Numbered from the stretch's first letter, positions 31,145-44,401 are shown. The stretch: DNA of 64,000 nt from Juglans regia (GCF_001411555.2 NC_049910.1:36433250-36497249), one strand, 5' to 3'. The notes: a model not told the origin generated them from the letters alone. Numbers and translations are program-made.

Positions 31145-32095
31145 ATGGAAAAAGCCTTCGTAATGGGCCAGGGAGATGTTGCAGTTGGCGAGTCTTTTAA
31201 TGGGGTTAAAGGAAAAGGTGTGGATGTTGGTGGGCCTCAACCGCATATTTGTTTGCAAGTGATCCAGGGGCCCAACTCGCAGGCCCAGCCTCTCTCTCAG
31301 GCCCAGGTTGCGAAATATGCTTGGAGACGGAAGGCTGCAAACAGTGTAGATCTATCGTTGTCGGGAGGGCCTCATCTTCCATTGTTGGCGGTGGCTCAGG
31401 GGTCGACATCGTTGTCTGGGGTGGTGGGTTTGCTGGCGATGTCTGAGGTTGTTGAGCCTATTCTTTGTAATGTTGTGAGCTACTCTTCGTTGTCGAAAGT
31501 TACATAGAAGTAGTTGGGTGATAAGGGGACGATGGGTGTGGGATTTTCGGCGAGGTCTGGGGTTGATGGGAGTGTGACGGCAGAGTTTAGAGAAACAAAC
31601 TCGGGTCTGTGGATTGTGAAACACATTTCGGCGCCGTTAAGTTTTTTGCTGGACTCCACAACGATACAGAAAGCTTTGCCAGCCACTAGTGAGCATCATG
31701 GTGAGTCGGTACAGCCACCTCGACGGGAGGAGGTTGTGATTGGTGAGTGGGCAGAGGAGCTGGGTGAGGATGGGTTCGTGAACGACGATCTCTAGCCGCT
31801 ATCGTGTGGGTTGTCAGTGGAGATTGCACAATCCCAGACATGTGTGGTGGTCGGAGGCCCAGGTGTGCTCCTTGTGCAGGCAGTCTTGCAGGAGCGTGGT
31901 ATCTCGTTCCAGGGGTCTACACTAGGCATCATACCACTGGAGATGGCTGCTGTTGAGGAGTCTAAGTCTGGGAATGAGTTTGAAGAATGTGGCTCTGAAA
32001 ACTTGGTGGTATCTAGTGGTGAACCAGATCTTGTATGTGGTTCGGAATTGGCTTTATTAGCTCCTGTTGATCCTGTGAAGAGGGGGCCTATCTAA
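31145..32095 (+). pseudogene. LINE ORF1 remnant
   Basis: Three plus-strand open segments (31,145-31,507, 31,514-31,795, 31,811-32,095) separated by stops. Low-complexity S/V/G-rich sequence, typical of the C-terminal half of plant LINE ORF1. No zinc knuckle or RNA-binding core is recognised. Between 32,100 and 32,330 the sequence matches the pre-ORF2 segment shared with the LINE at 12,718-12,906. Confidence 0.55.
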
Positions 32096-32371
32096 CTCCT
32101 CTATGTACACTCCTTCCCAGCTCTAAATTTGGGTGTTGTCCGTCAAATTGGGTATTTAAGAAGGTAGAAGAGATTCAAGCTGTTATTAGGATTTCATTTG
32201 GAGGTTACGAAGAACAATTTAAGGCTTTTCTTGTAGCACTTGAAGCTAGCCATTCAAAATCAGCTTCAAAGCAGGATAGAGAACTTAAACAACTAATTTG
32301 TTCCTTTAATTATGATGTTAAGGAAGGGAGTGGTGGAAGGGATAGATCGAAAGGGAGGGGCAAAGCATGTT

Positions 32372-35300
32372 TTAATGAAGTCTAAGATTTTATCATGGAG
32401 TGTACGGGGGCTCAATGATCGCAATAAATGCCCTTGTATCAAATCATTATTGCGAATGTGGAAGGGTGATGTGGTATGTTTTCAAGAAATAAAACTGTGT
32501 TTCATTGATAGAAGAATGGTGCGAAGTCTATGGGGGTGCTGGCATGTGGGTTGGACTTATTTGGCTTCATTGGGAGCCTTAGGTGGAGTGTTACTAATGT
32601 GAGATAAATGAGTGGTTGAGGCGATTGAGGAGTGTATTGGAGATTTCTTGGTTGCAACTTTATTAAAAAATGTGGATGATGGATGGGAATGGGCTTTTTC
32701 AGGTTCTTATGATCCTAACGTGGACGGGGATAGGAGGTTGTGGGAGGAGTTGGCGGGCCTATATTCCTTATGAGAAGTGCTTTGGTGTATGGGAGGTGAT
32801 GATTTTAACATTACTTGCTTTTCTAGTGAACGATTAGGGCAGTATCGAAATTCTGTAGCCATGGAGGAATTCTCCGAGTTCATCTTTGATCTGGATCTCA
32901 TGGATCTCCCACTGGTAGGGGGCGGGTACACTTGGTCAAACGGGCGGGTTTGGTCGAGATTGGATAGATTCCTTGTCTCTCCTTCGTGGGAAGCCCACTA
33001 TTAGGAAGTAAGTCAAAAACAGCTAGCTCGAGTCAGTTCAGATCATTTTCCTATCCTTTTGGATTGTAAGGGTATTCACAGGGGTCACCGGTATTTCAAA
33101 TTTGAAAACATGTGGCTAACAACGGATGGGTTTGTAGAGATGGTGCATGCTTGATGGTCATCTTATCAGTTTATTGGTACTCCAAGTTTCATTCTTGCAG
33201 GTAAGTTAAAGGCTCTGAAGCAAGACCTGAAGAAGTGGAACTTGGAAGTTTTTGGTCACTTTGACAATCAGAAGTCTACATTATTGGAGGAACTGCAAGA
33301 GTTAGAGGGTAAAGAATTATTGGGAGATATATCGGAGGAGATGTTATTGAGGAAGGGTATGGTTATGGCAAACTTGGAGAGAGTTCTATTGTCAGAGGAG
33401 ATTTCATGGCATCAAAAATCGAGGGCCTTTTGGTTGAGAGAAGGTGATAGGTGCACGAAGTTTTTTCACAAAGTGGCTAATTCTCATCGGCGTAACAATG
33501 CTATTGAGTCGCTTCAACTAGGCTCTCAGGTGTTATCTTCTCCGACAGAGCTAGAAAATCATATTGTACATTATTATGAGACCCTTTTCACAGAATCGGA
33601 TTCTTGGAGGCCAAAGCTTGATGCCTTGCCTTTTGAGGCAATTGACTCGCAGAGTGCGAGTGTTTTGGAGAGACCCTTTGTTGAAGAAGAAATTTACAAG
33701 GTCATCTCTGGTATGGCTAAGGATAAAGCGCCGGGTCCGGACGGTTTTTCTATGGGTTTCTTTCAAACTTGTTGGGACATTGTCAAAGGTGATGTTATGC
33801 AGGTTTTTAGTGAATTTCACTTATTTCAAAAGTTTGAAAAATCCCTTAATGCGACCTTTATTGCTCTCATTCCCAAGAAATACGGGGCTTCGACGATTGA
33901 GAATTTTCATCCAATAAGCCTGGTTAGTAGCGTTTATAAGATTATTTCAAAGGTGCTTGCTAACCGGCTTAGTCCGGTGTTAGAACTTATTATTTCCAAG
34001 TCCCAGAATGCTTTTATTTGTGAGAGACAAATTCTTGATTTGGTACTCATTGCAAATGAGTGCTTGGATCATAGACTACGGGAAAGAGGTTCACGTGTTC
34101 TCTGCAAGCTGGACATGGAGAAGACATATGATCATGTAAACTAGGAATTCCTTTTATACTTGCTTGAGAGGTGTGGCTTTGGGGATATGTGGATTTCATG
34201 GATGCGTCATTGTATTTCAACCGCCCATTTTTCAATTCTAGTTAATGGTACACCAGTTGGTTTCTTTGATAGTTCGCGAGGATTGCGGCAGGGAGATCCT
34301 TTATCCCCTCTTCTATTTGTTATAGTTATGGAGGTGCTAAGTAGAATGGTGCAGGCTGCTGTTGGGGGAGGATAGTTATCTGGTTTTCAGGTGGATGGCC
34401 GATGGCCCTATTATCATCTCACACCTTCTTTTCGCAAATGATACCTTAGTCTTTTGTGAAACAGATAATAGGCAGATCCAAACTCTACGTGCACTGTTAC
34501 TTTGCTTTGAAGCAGTGTTAGGGCTTAAGGTGAACCATGGCAAGTCTGAGATGGTTCCTGTGGGTGTGGTTTCTAATATCCTCAGTTTAGCAGGCCTTCT
34601 GGATTATAAGGTATCCTCTTTCCCAATGAAATATCTGGGCCTTCCACTGGGTGCAACTTTCAAGAATAGAGCTATATGGGATGGGGTGGTGGAGAAGATT
34701 GATAAAAAGTTGGCTGGTTGGAAACGAGTGTATTTATCAAAAGGGGGCCGCCTCACTCTTATTAAGAGTACTCTCACTAACCTCCCTACATATTTTTTAT
34801 CCCTGTTTCCTTTGCATGTAAGAGTGGTGAACAGAATGGAGAAACTTTTTAGGGCGTTCTTATGAGAAGGCATGGAGAGGAGAAGAAATTTCATCTGGTT
34901 AGATGGAAGACAGTTTGTGCCTCAGTTGTGAATGAGAGGTTGAGAGTGTGTAACTTGAGAACTTTTAACAGAGCTCTATTGGAGAAATGGCTTTGGAGAT
35001 ATCACTTGGAGGGGGGTTCATTGTGGAAGGAAATTATTGACACGAGATATGGTGTCGCTTGGGGTGGTTGGTGCTCCAACGAAGTGAAAGGGGGATATGG
35101 AGTGGGTTTATGGAAGTTTATAAGGAAGGGGTGGCCATGCTTTGCAAATCAAATTCGTTTTGTAGTTGGGGAGGGCAATCAAATCAGTTTTTGGCGGGAC
35201 ATGTAGTGTGGAGATCATCCATTGGAAAGGGTTTTTCCAGCCCTATATCGCATTGCAGTTAATAGGGAGGCTTCAGTGGCAGATATGCTGTTATTTTCTC

Positions 35301-36007
35301 ATGGCTCGCATCAGTGAAATATTCTTTTTAATAGGGATTTTCATGATTGGGAATTATCTATTGTTTCAGATTTTTTCAGCTTACTATATTCCAAGGGGAC
35401 TACTACAGCACAACGAGATAGATTGAAGTGGAGGTCTAATAATCACAAGATATGCACAGTTAAGGCGTATTATAACATCTTGACAACACAAGTTCATACT
35501 TCGTTCCCTTGGAAGAAGATTTGGAGGTCTCGTGTGCCTTCCAAAGTAGCTTTTTTTGTTTGGAATGCTGCTCTTGGGAAGATCTTGACCACGGACAACT
35601 TGAGGAAGAGAGGATATGTAGTGATGGATTGGTGTTACTTGTGTAAAAAGAATGGAGAATTTGTGGACCATCTCTCACTTCACTGTGAGGTAACAAGGGT
35701 GTTGTGGGATGAGATCTTCCAAAGGGTTGATGTTGCTTGGGTTATGTCCATGAGGGTTGTGGATTTGTTGGGTTGTTGGAGAAAGATACATGGAAGTTAT
35801 CAAGTGGCAGCGGTATGGAAGATGTTTCCATTGTGCATCATGTGGTGTATTTGGACGGAAAGGAATGCACGCTGCTTTGAAGATAAGGAACACACATTGG
35901 CCGAGTTGAAGACTTTTGTGTTACACACCTTAATGTGTTGGTTTTCTGCTATTGTATTGCATGGGGATAATGTTCATGATTTCTTGTCTTTAATTTATCG
36001 CTCTTAG
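32372..36007 (+). pseudogene. LINE ORF2 (endonuclease, RT, zf-RVT), disrupted
   Basis: Starts with the AP-endonuclease N-terminus (ILSWSVRGLND), continues with a G-D-D-F-N-I block and a S-R-L-D-R-F motif. The RT has GPDGF, the N-F-H-P-I-S block, [24 protein letters not shown] and F-A-N-D near 34,435 in place of the catalytic [FY]ADD. The zf-RVT part shows KVAFFVWNAAL and a C-x2-C ... H-x4-C pattern (about 35,630-35,690). Breaks include stops near 32,602, 33,004, 33,155 and 34,143 and compensating frameshifts around 34,370, 34,865 and 35,190-35,425. No RNase H domain, unlike the LINE at 5,565. Confidence 0.85.
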
Positions 36008-36700
36008 AATGTATTTAGGTGTCTTTCTGTATACTTCCTGTGTACATGGGCTACGCCTATTTCATTCATATATATAATATTTATCTCTTACTTTTTGAAA
36101 AAAAAAAAAATCTTATTGATCATCAGTGCTAAGTGAACACTACCCAGACCAAATGAAAAATCTCAAGCAGCATGGACGTGGGGTTTAGCATGTCTGCAGT
36201 AAACTGCCTGTACTGGTGTTGATATTGAATTAAAAAAAATTATTAAATAATATTTTAAAAAAAATCCTGCTGAAACTGCCAAGAATAAGTGGAGAAAAGA
36301 TTGAGAACTTAATTCATTAGAGTTTGCATTAGGTTTGTAGACTCTCATCCTTCAGACTAGGGTTGAATATTATACAAACTACCCTAGTTTTGTCATTGCA
36401 CTATTCATGTTAATTTCTTGTTGGTATACTTCGAGAGTAAAGTGCAATATCTCAAGCAGGTAAATCCTTGAAAAGAAGTGACAACTAATTTCCATTTCAC
36501 TCGAATGTAGCCAATAGCCTTGATTCTATATCTTTATTTCTATTACATTTTTCTTCTGGAATTTGGCCATGACAAGTAACACTGTTCCACCATGTGATCT
36601 TACATAATTACTTAACCATCTTTTGACTCGATTTGTTTTATTTACAGGTTTCCAAGGAGGGTAATACACCATTTACCTATGTCATTGTTGACAACCAAAT

Positions 36701-37076
36701 GTGAGGGCCCTTGTCTATACTTTCTTTCTCTCTCAAAACGAAAACCCCCTTTTTCAAGATTAAAAATGCCATGGTGTTGGGAACTGTAAATCCTTTAAAT
36801 CAGATGTAATGTGAATGTATTATATCAAATTTGCCAATATTCCTGGCAAACTTTATCTAGGTTCAAGGATTTCCCTGAAACAAATTTCTCCTTCACAACA
36901 TGACATAATGGATCTAATCTACTATCCTTAAATTCTTTAAATCGGATGTAATGTGAATGGATTATATTAATTTTTCCATTATTCCTGACAAACTTTACCT
37001 ATATTTCTGTAAGAAAATTCTTTACAATGACAGATCAGAAAAAAAATGTTACAGATGTACTAGATTTGAGAAATGT
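36701..37076. other. Remnant of PfkB intron 5, with an internal direct repeat
   Basis: No exon seen. Two copies of about 75 bp (near 36,785-36,860 and 36,938-37,010) share TTTAAATCRGATGTAATGTG and downstream CTTTA-type motifs. The region stops abruptly at the gypsy LTR. Confidence 0.55.
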
Positions 37077-39584
37077 TGTGACATACCAGTTTTGGTGATA
37101 GGGTATATTAGTAATATTTCCTAGTAAACTTTTATTTTAGAATTTATATTTTTATGAGTATAGTTTATCAGAATTTATATTTAGTTTTATCTCTATATTT
37201 CTATTATAGTTGCTATTTATGAATTGTTAGAGTTTTGTTTTAATAAGGATTTTTAAAGTGTTTCAGATTACGTTCACTGCGATGTGTGTTTTGAAATTTA
37301 AGTTTAAATTTTCTAGTCTCCGAACCTCATCACTTTGTTAGCCGCTGTTTGACAAATTCAAACCACCAATCCGTAAGTTCATCCACTTTGTTTCAAATTT
37401 GAAACCCTGATCTCATACTCTTTCTCATCCCGTAGTATGTAAATTCGAGTCCTAGTAGGAGTCTAACTCTCATTAGAAAAACCCTATCTGATAGCCTTTC
37501 TATCGTCTTTATAAATCCATCTAAGAATATCCGATTCAAACACAAGGAAAAATACAAAGAAAACTCACTTGTTTTGGAGTTCTCTTCTCTGACCCGCAGC
37601 CATCCATTGCTTCTCGCAGTAACTCCACGCCACTCAGAGTCGCGGGACTCCCTTCCGGCGTCACAGACGGTGCCGACCAGCCCAGCCCTAGCTCAGCCAC
37701 CTCTTTTCCGGTAAGGCCTCGACCGCCATCAGCTCTCTTTCTCTCTCGGTAGTTTTCGGGATGTTTTCGGACTAACGGTTCTCTCTCTCTCTGTGTCACG
37801 GCGTCGCACCACCGTAGAGACCCTCCTGTCGCGTCGCCGGTCGCTCCCTGCAGCCCAGCGCCGCCGTCGCCCTCAGCCCCTCTCGGTAAGCTCTTCCATC
37901 GTAGAACCCTCTCTCCCGAACTCTCTGTTTTGGTTGCCGAGTACTCGGGTTCTTGAAGAACCCGTGAGTTTCTTTTGTTGGGCCTTGGGCCTTAGGCCCG
38001 TATGAGGTTGGGATGGGTTTATTTATTTGGTTTGGGCCCCTGTAATAATGTTATTTTCATGGGCCAGAGTTTTTAACCCTTTTTACAGATTATAGTGATA
38101 TTTATTCGAACTTATATTTTAAGTTAGACTTGATCTCATTTTACTTCAATAATTGCTTTAGTGATTTATATTGAGTTTAATATTACTAGTTGAGTTTATT
38201 AAATAAATATAAGTAGTTAAAGATTCTTTTTAATAAATGTTTAAAGAATTGGAAATATGTTTTAAAGTATATTTTTTAAGTCTAATATTTGAGTTAATAT
38301 TTCTTTTGTCAATTTAGTAAAGATTTTAATAAGATTTCTATGTTAAGAATTTAATGGAATTTATTAAGTTTCTTATAAGATTTAATAATTACGTTAAGAA
38401 ATGAAACTTAGTTTAAGAATTTAAGTTTTTGTGAATTATTTAAAAATAGCTCGAGTATTTCTACTAAATTATAAATTAGTATTTTAAGTAATTTAAATAC
38501 TATGAATTATTGATTTTTAGTGTTAAACAAATATTGGTTTGACTATGTGTTAGAATTCCGAATTTAGTTAAGTAAGATATTAGCATTTATTTTAGCTCCA
38601 AACAATTTAGTGATAGTTATTTATTGAATATAGGTCTCAAGTTACGAAGTATTATTCAAGAAGAAACGCATCGAGGTAAGTAAATTTGATCATAAATTAG
38701 GATCATCACAGTTAGCTTATATGTATGTATTATTCAAGCCAGTTCTTTGATAGCCATTATTTATGAACCGCTCATGTACAAGCATGTCATCCAGCATAGC
38801 ATATGATCATGTCATTCCGCATCATGTTTTAGTTTCAGAAATTATAGTTATGTATGTATTAGGTCATGCATCTCATGTGTATAAGACACATAAGCCATCT
38901 TAAATTCAAGTGTAAGATAAAAATCAGATCAGTTAATAAGATGGCCATTCAGATGCATGGTACCAATGCAGTTCAGTTTCAGGGTGGTGTGCAAGCCACG
39001 AACTCAGTCGTGGTCCACCATAGTATGCTAGAATACTATCAGCAGTTCCCCTTGCTGCAGCGGGATGTGGGGCTGGTGCACAACCTTGCACACAGGGTTA
39101 AGTGTGTTGGCCAGTCAGATAAGTAAGATAAATCAGTCAGTTAGTTCAGATAATTCAGTCATACATAGCATAAGCATTAGCATGAACAGTCATGAATCTT
39201 AAGTTCAGCATGAAAGTTCTTATGAAAATGTTATGTTTATTATGTTTTCGTTATGATAGATTTCTTACTGAGTCATCGACTCATTTTAGTTTATTTCATG
39301 TTTTTAATTACCCAGGTGAAGATGATGATTACGAGCAGGCAGGCCAGGAGTAGAAGGAGCATTTTAGTTTTGTTCAGACTTTTAAAATAAAATGTGTCTC
39401 TTATGACGAATTTATCCAGTTATTTCTTAAATGTTTTTTTTGGGAAGACATTTTATTAGACCTTTTATTTCAATAAATTATTTCAGTTTATTTTTAAATT
39501 GTGAAATTAGAGAATCGCTTGCCGGGTTTATTTTTCATAAAAAAAATACGTGACACACCTAGCCTACGGGAAGGGGGTGTTACA
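37077..39584 (+). repeat. 5' LTR of gypsy element A
   Basis: 2508 bp, TGTGACATACC to GTTACA. Differs from the 3' LTR by scattered substitutions and a few small indels, for example around 37,405-37,440 versus 44,685-44,700. Short ORFs common to both LTRs are not considered genes. Confidence 0.9.
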
Positions 39585-39807
39585 ATTTGGTATCAGAGAC
39601 AGGTCGATTCTGTAGACTTTTCAAAAAAAAAAAAAAATAGTTAAAATTACCTAGGATGCTCCTAGCCTGCTCGCGAGTAATCAAGGTTTGTTTAGGGTTG
39701 AATACTTTATAGGTCCTACTAGTTAGAACAATCAGTATAGTTTGTTTCATTGTCATTGTTTTTACGTTCTTACTAGATAATTGTTATTATGACGTTTGAC
39801 GTAGATC

Positions 39808-42800
39808 ATGGCCCCCGGTACTAGAAATCACCCAACACGAGAGGGATCTTCTGGTTCTAACCAGAATGATAACCCGGACCATCTGGTCGCAGCTGCTACC
39901 CAATTCTTTCAATCTATGGTTAGCGGCCAATTTATGGCGCCTAGAGCTCCACAAGCCGGTTGTACTTTGGAGCAATTTTCTCGTCAGCATCCTCCTACGT
40001 TTGATGGCAGATTGAATTCCATGGATGCGGAAAGTTGGATCGATCGTATAGAGCAGATTTTTGAAGTGCTCTACTGCACTGATGATCAGAAGGTGAAATA
40101 CGCCACGTACCACTTGACTGATATGGCAAACAAGTGGTGGAAGTCAACCCGGGCTTTGGTTCAGCTGGAACTAGGGGAAGCAGTCCCCATTACTTGGGAG
40201 CATTTCAAGAAAATCTTTTTGGACCACTTCTTTCCACAAACTCTTCAGGAGTCGAGAGCTCGCCAGTTTATGGATCTTACTCAAGGATCTATGACGGTAG
40301 CGCAGTATGCTACAACGTTCATGGAGCTTTCTCGTTTTGCTATTTACTTAATTCCGGATGAGGAAAAGAAGGCTGAAAAATTTGAGCGTGGACTGGATCG
40401 TAGGATTCGAGAACGTGTCCGTACTCTCAGGATTCGGAGTTTCACAGAGCTAGTCACCCGAGCTACCATTGCTGAAGAAGACCTCCAAGAGAACATCGAG
40501 TACAACAATCAAAGGAAGCGCCAGCAACAGCAACAACCCCAAGCAGTGTCGCATAAGGACAAGAGGCCTCACATTATGAATCGTCAAGGTCAACCACCAG
40601 CAGGGCAAACTTACCCCACGTGTGCAACATGTGGGAAACGACATTTGGGAAGGTGCATGTTTGGCCAGAACGTGTGTTTCAAGTGCGGGAAGCCAAACCA
40701 TCTAGCTCGGGACTGCCCAATTAAGAAACCTGGGGAACCGGGTAGGAATGGAGGACAGAAGACGCATGCTACAGCGAGAGTTTATGCTCTTACCCCTATT
40801 GATGCTGAAGCATCAAATGATGTAGTCACAGGTACCTTTCGCTTTCCTAAATTTAGATATCTTTATAGAACGATAAATATATTACATGATCCTGATAGCT
40901 TTAAGTTGTTATGTCATTTATATAGGCACATTATCGTTGTTTTCACGTCATGCCTCCATTTTATTCGACTCTGGTGCTACTCATTCTTTCATTTCTAATC
41001 ATTATGCACATTTGGCTGAGAAGATACCTGAACCGCTAGAACCTAGTATGTCTGTTGCTACGCCCTCGGGAGATCATATTATTTGTGATTCTGTGCTAAT
41101 TGGTTGTCCGATAGAGATTCAAGGGAGAATTCTACCTGCGGACTTAATCATATTTGATATGTCCGGATTTGACGTGATTCTGGGAATGGACTGGTTATCC
41201 CAGAACCATGCCTGTGTGGATTGCTTTAATAAGAGAGTAGTTTTTAAATGCACAGATGGGGAGGAGTTTAGTTTTCAGTCTGTACGAGAAACTTCCCCTC
41301 CTCGTGTAATCTCAGCTTTGCAGGCCACCAGACTTTTGAGACAAGGGTGCATGGGATTCCTGGCGAGTTTGATTTTACCACCAGAAGATGGACTCAAGAT
41401 TGAAGACATAAAAGTAGTTAGAGATTTTAAAGATGTGTTTCCTGAAGATCTTCCAGGAGTACCTCAGGATAGAGAAGTTGAGTTCGTGATTGATCTCACT
41501 CCGGGAACGGCGCCTATATCTAAGGCACCCTACCGCATGGCTCCAGTTGAGTTAAGAGAACTCAAGGATCAATTACAAGAGTTACTAGAGAAAGGTTTCA
41601 TACGCCCCAGTGTTTCTCCATGGGGTGCACCTGTACTTTTCGTGAAGAAGAAGGATGGGTCTATGCGTTTATGTATTGACTACAGGGAGTTAAATAAAGT
41701 AACTATCAAGAACAGATACCCTCTACCTCGGATAGACGACTTATTTGATCAACTTCAGGGAGCCCAAGTCTTTTCTAAGATAGACTTGCGATCCGGATAC
41801 CACCAGTTGAAAGTTAAAGAGACAGATGTGCAGAAGACGGCTTTTCGAACACGCTATGGACACTATGAATTTCTTGTTATGCCGTTTGGTCTAACTAATG
41901 CCCCCGCAGCTTTCATGGATCTTATGAATAGGGTATTCAAGAATTATTTGGACCAGTTTGTGATAGTTTTTATCGACGATATTCTCATTTATTCTCGGAG
42001 TAGTGCTGAGCATGAAGAACATTTGAGGATTGCCCTTCAAACACTAAGAGAAAAGAAGTTGTATGCAAAATTTAAGAAATGCGAGTTTTGGTTGCACGAG
42101 ATTTCCTTTTTGGGACACGTGGTATCAGCAAAAGGAATTTCAGTGGACCCAGCAAAGGTTGAGGCAGTGGTAAAATGGGTCAAGCCTAGTAATGTCGGTG
42201 AGGTACGAAGTTTCTTAGGCCTCGCTGGTTACTATAGAAGATTTATAGAGGGCTTTTCAAGTATTGCAGCTCCGATGACAAAGTTGACAAGAAAGGATGA
42301 GAAGTTCATATGGACAGATGAGTGTGAAGACAGTTTCCAAGAATTGAAGAAAAGACTAGTGACAGCACCAGTTCTTGCAGTTCCTTCGGGAGATGGAGGA
42401 TTTGTTATATACAGTGATGCTTCACTAAAGGGTTTAGGTTGTGTTTTAATGCAGAATGGGAAGGTTATTTCATACGCTTCCCGACAACTAAAGAGTTATG
42501 AGCAGAATTACCCGACCCATGATCTGGAACTTGCAGCAGTGGTTTTTGCCTTGAAGATATGGAGACATTATCTTTATGGTGAAAAGTGCGAGATTTATAC
42601 TGATCATAAGAGTCTGAAATATTTCTTCACACAGAAAGAGCTGAATATGAGACAACGAAGATGGTTGGAACTTCTGAAGGACTATGACTGCAATATTAAC
42701 TACCATCCTGGTAAAGCAAACGTCGTGGCAGATGCACTTAGTCGAAAGTCATCCTCTAGCACTTTGGCTACGATGTTTACCCCTCAGAAGCATTTACTAC

Positions 42801-44401
42801 TAGACATGGAGCGAGCTGGCATTGAGGTAATCCAGGGCACTCAAGCTAAGTTGAATAGTTTGACCTTAGGTTCAACATTGATAGATCAAATTAAGGTCGC
42901 TCAAGCTAGTGATACGGAGTTGATAAGGATTAAAGGAGAAATAGCTGAAGGTAAGAGACCTGATTTTCTAGTGTCGGATGATGGCACTTTGAGATTTAGA
43001 GGAAGATTATGTGTACCCAATGATAGAGTAATCAAAGATTTGATCTTGAGAGAAGCTCATCGTTCACTCTACACAGTTCATCCGGGGAGCACCAAGATGT
43101 ATCGGGATCTGAAACAACACTTTTGGTGGAGTGGGATGAAGCGTGAGATAGTGGCATATGTAGCACAGTGTCTGACTTGTCAACAAGTCAAGGCAGAGCA
43201 TCAGAGACCCTCAGGTACACTGCAGCCACTCCCTATACCAGTGTGGACTTGGGATGAGATTGGGATGGACTTTGTTTCAGGGTTTCCGAAAGCATTAGGA
43301 GGTCAAGATGCAGCATGGGTGATTGTTGATCGACTATCAAAATCAGCCCATTTTATTCCCATTCAGATGACGTACTCTGTGGATAGATTGGCAGAATTGT
43401 ACGTTAGAGAGATTGTCAGATTGCATGGGATACCGTCTAAGATAATCTCTGACAGAGATACCCGTTTCACTTCGGCTTTCTGGAGGAAGGTACAGAAGGA
43501 GTTGGGAACTCATTTGACCTACAGCACGGCATTTCATCCTCAGACAGATGGTCAATCAGAGAGGACGATTCAGATCCTAGAAGATATGCTTAGAGCGTGT
43601 GTGATGGAATTTAAGGGTAGTTGGATTAAGTATCTACCCCTTATTGAGTTCGCTTATAATAACAGTTATCAGGAAAGTATTCAGGCAGCACCGTATGAAG
43701 TTCTTTATGGGCGTAAGTGTAGGTCACCACTCTACTGGGATGAAGTAGGAGAGAGAAGGATTTTGGGACAAGAGATTATTCAAGACATGTGTGAGAAAAT
43801 ATCAATTATTAGAAAGAAGCTCGCCACAGCTCAAGAGCGACAGAAGAAGTATGCCAACCAGAGACGGCGTGAGTTAGAGTTTAGTATAGAAGATAAAGTA
43901 TTCTTGAAGGTGTCACCGATGAAAGGGGTAATGCGTTTTGGTAAAAAGGGGAAGCTAAGCCCGAGGTTCATAGGTCCCTTTGAGATCTTAGAAAGAATAG
44001 GTGCTGTAGCCTACAGACTAGCACTTCCACCTCACTTATCGACAGTGCATAACGTGTTTCATGTCTCTATGCTAAGGAAGTATGTCCCAGATCCTGCACA
44101 TGTTTTGGAGTTTGAGCCACTTCAGATTCGAGACGACCTCAGCTATGAAGAAGTTCCAGTGAGAATATTAGCACAGAAGGCCCAAGTGCTACGACGCAGA
44201 ACCATTCCAATGGTTAAAGTACTTTGGAGTCACCACAACGAGAGAGAAGCCACTTGGGAACACGAAGAAGACATGAGAGAAAAGTACCCCGACTTATTTA
44301 AATCAAGGTACGTTCCATCTCGGGGACGAGATTTTCTTTTAGGGGGGGAGAATTGTGACATACCAGTTTTGGTGATAGGGTATATTAGTAATATTTCCTA
44401 G
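39808..44401 (+). CDS. Gag-pol polyprotein of gypsy element A, with a gag/pro intron
   Basis: Two open segments, 39,808-40,831 and 40,926-44,401, join in phase if a 94-bp GT-AG intron is removed, giving about 1,499 residues. Gag has a retrotransposon_gag region ([18 protein letters not shown]) and a CCHC knuckle [14 protein letters not shown] (about 291-304). Protease active site DSGATHSF is at about 355. RT has LRSGYHQL and FIDDILIYS (about 691). RNase H has YSDAS (about 836). Integrase has the H-x-H-x-C-x2-C binding region (about 1050-1100) and D, D, E at about 1121, 1181 and 1218, then a chromodomain-like W-x-H-H...ATWEHEEDM end (about 1433-1466). All catalytic motifs look intact. Without splicing, gag would run on 167 bp to 40,998 and pol would need a +1 shift. 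Confidence 0.88.

Larger units (their letters stand above)
31059..36110 (+). mobile_element. Full-length LINE (L1-type) in PfkB intron 4
   Basis: Bounded by a 10-13-bp target duplication, (AAA)TCTTATTGAT, at 31,046-31,058 and at 36,111-36,120 after a poly(A) run. It runs from a short 5' leader through ORF1 and ORF2 to the 3' UTR with the TATACTTCCTGTGTACATGG core. Several truncated copies of this tail are scattered in the window (2035, 2836, 3010, 11755, 12413, 15340), so this is the reference copy for the family here. Confidence 0.9.
29756..36700 (+). pseudogene. PfkB-family carbohydrate kinase, 5' half only (exons 1-5)
   Basis: Exons: 29756-29797, 29874-29963, 30323-30400, 30551-30625, 36648-36700. 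They join in phase after a good ATG, encoding about 112 residues. The translation follows the N-terminal half of plant PfkB (ribokinase-like) proteins: VGCGIAVVDYLA with substrate-binding aspartate, then QGGGNAANAL (the PfkB signature 1 region), LGLNPRLISK, ADGVDTSFFV and NTPFTYVIVDNQ. Such enzymes phosphorylate a sugar or nucleoside with ATP; closest by memory is the At4g28706-like group. The C-terminal half with the catalytic G-x-G-D and ATP site is not found: 376 bp beyond exon 5 a gypsy element begins and no later exon appears. A 5-kb LINE fills intron 4. I call it a truncated gene. The exons themselves carry no stops, so the loss may be recent. Confidence 0.8.

Noticed and set aside
38866..39126. 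86-codon ORF present in both LTRs of element A
   Set aside because: Its duplication is explained by LTR identity; no protein domain recognised. It is probably leader sequence.
40134..40361. Alternative-frame ORF inside gag of element A
   Set aside because: Overlaps the confirmed gag frame and has no features of its own.
40886..40998. Programmed frameshift between gag and pol in element A
   Set aside because: The overlapping tail is AT-rich and intron-like, no slippery site is evident, and splice sites restore phase exactly.
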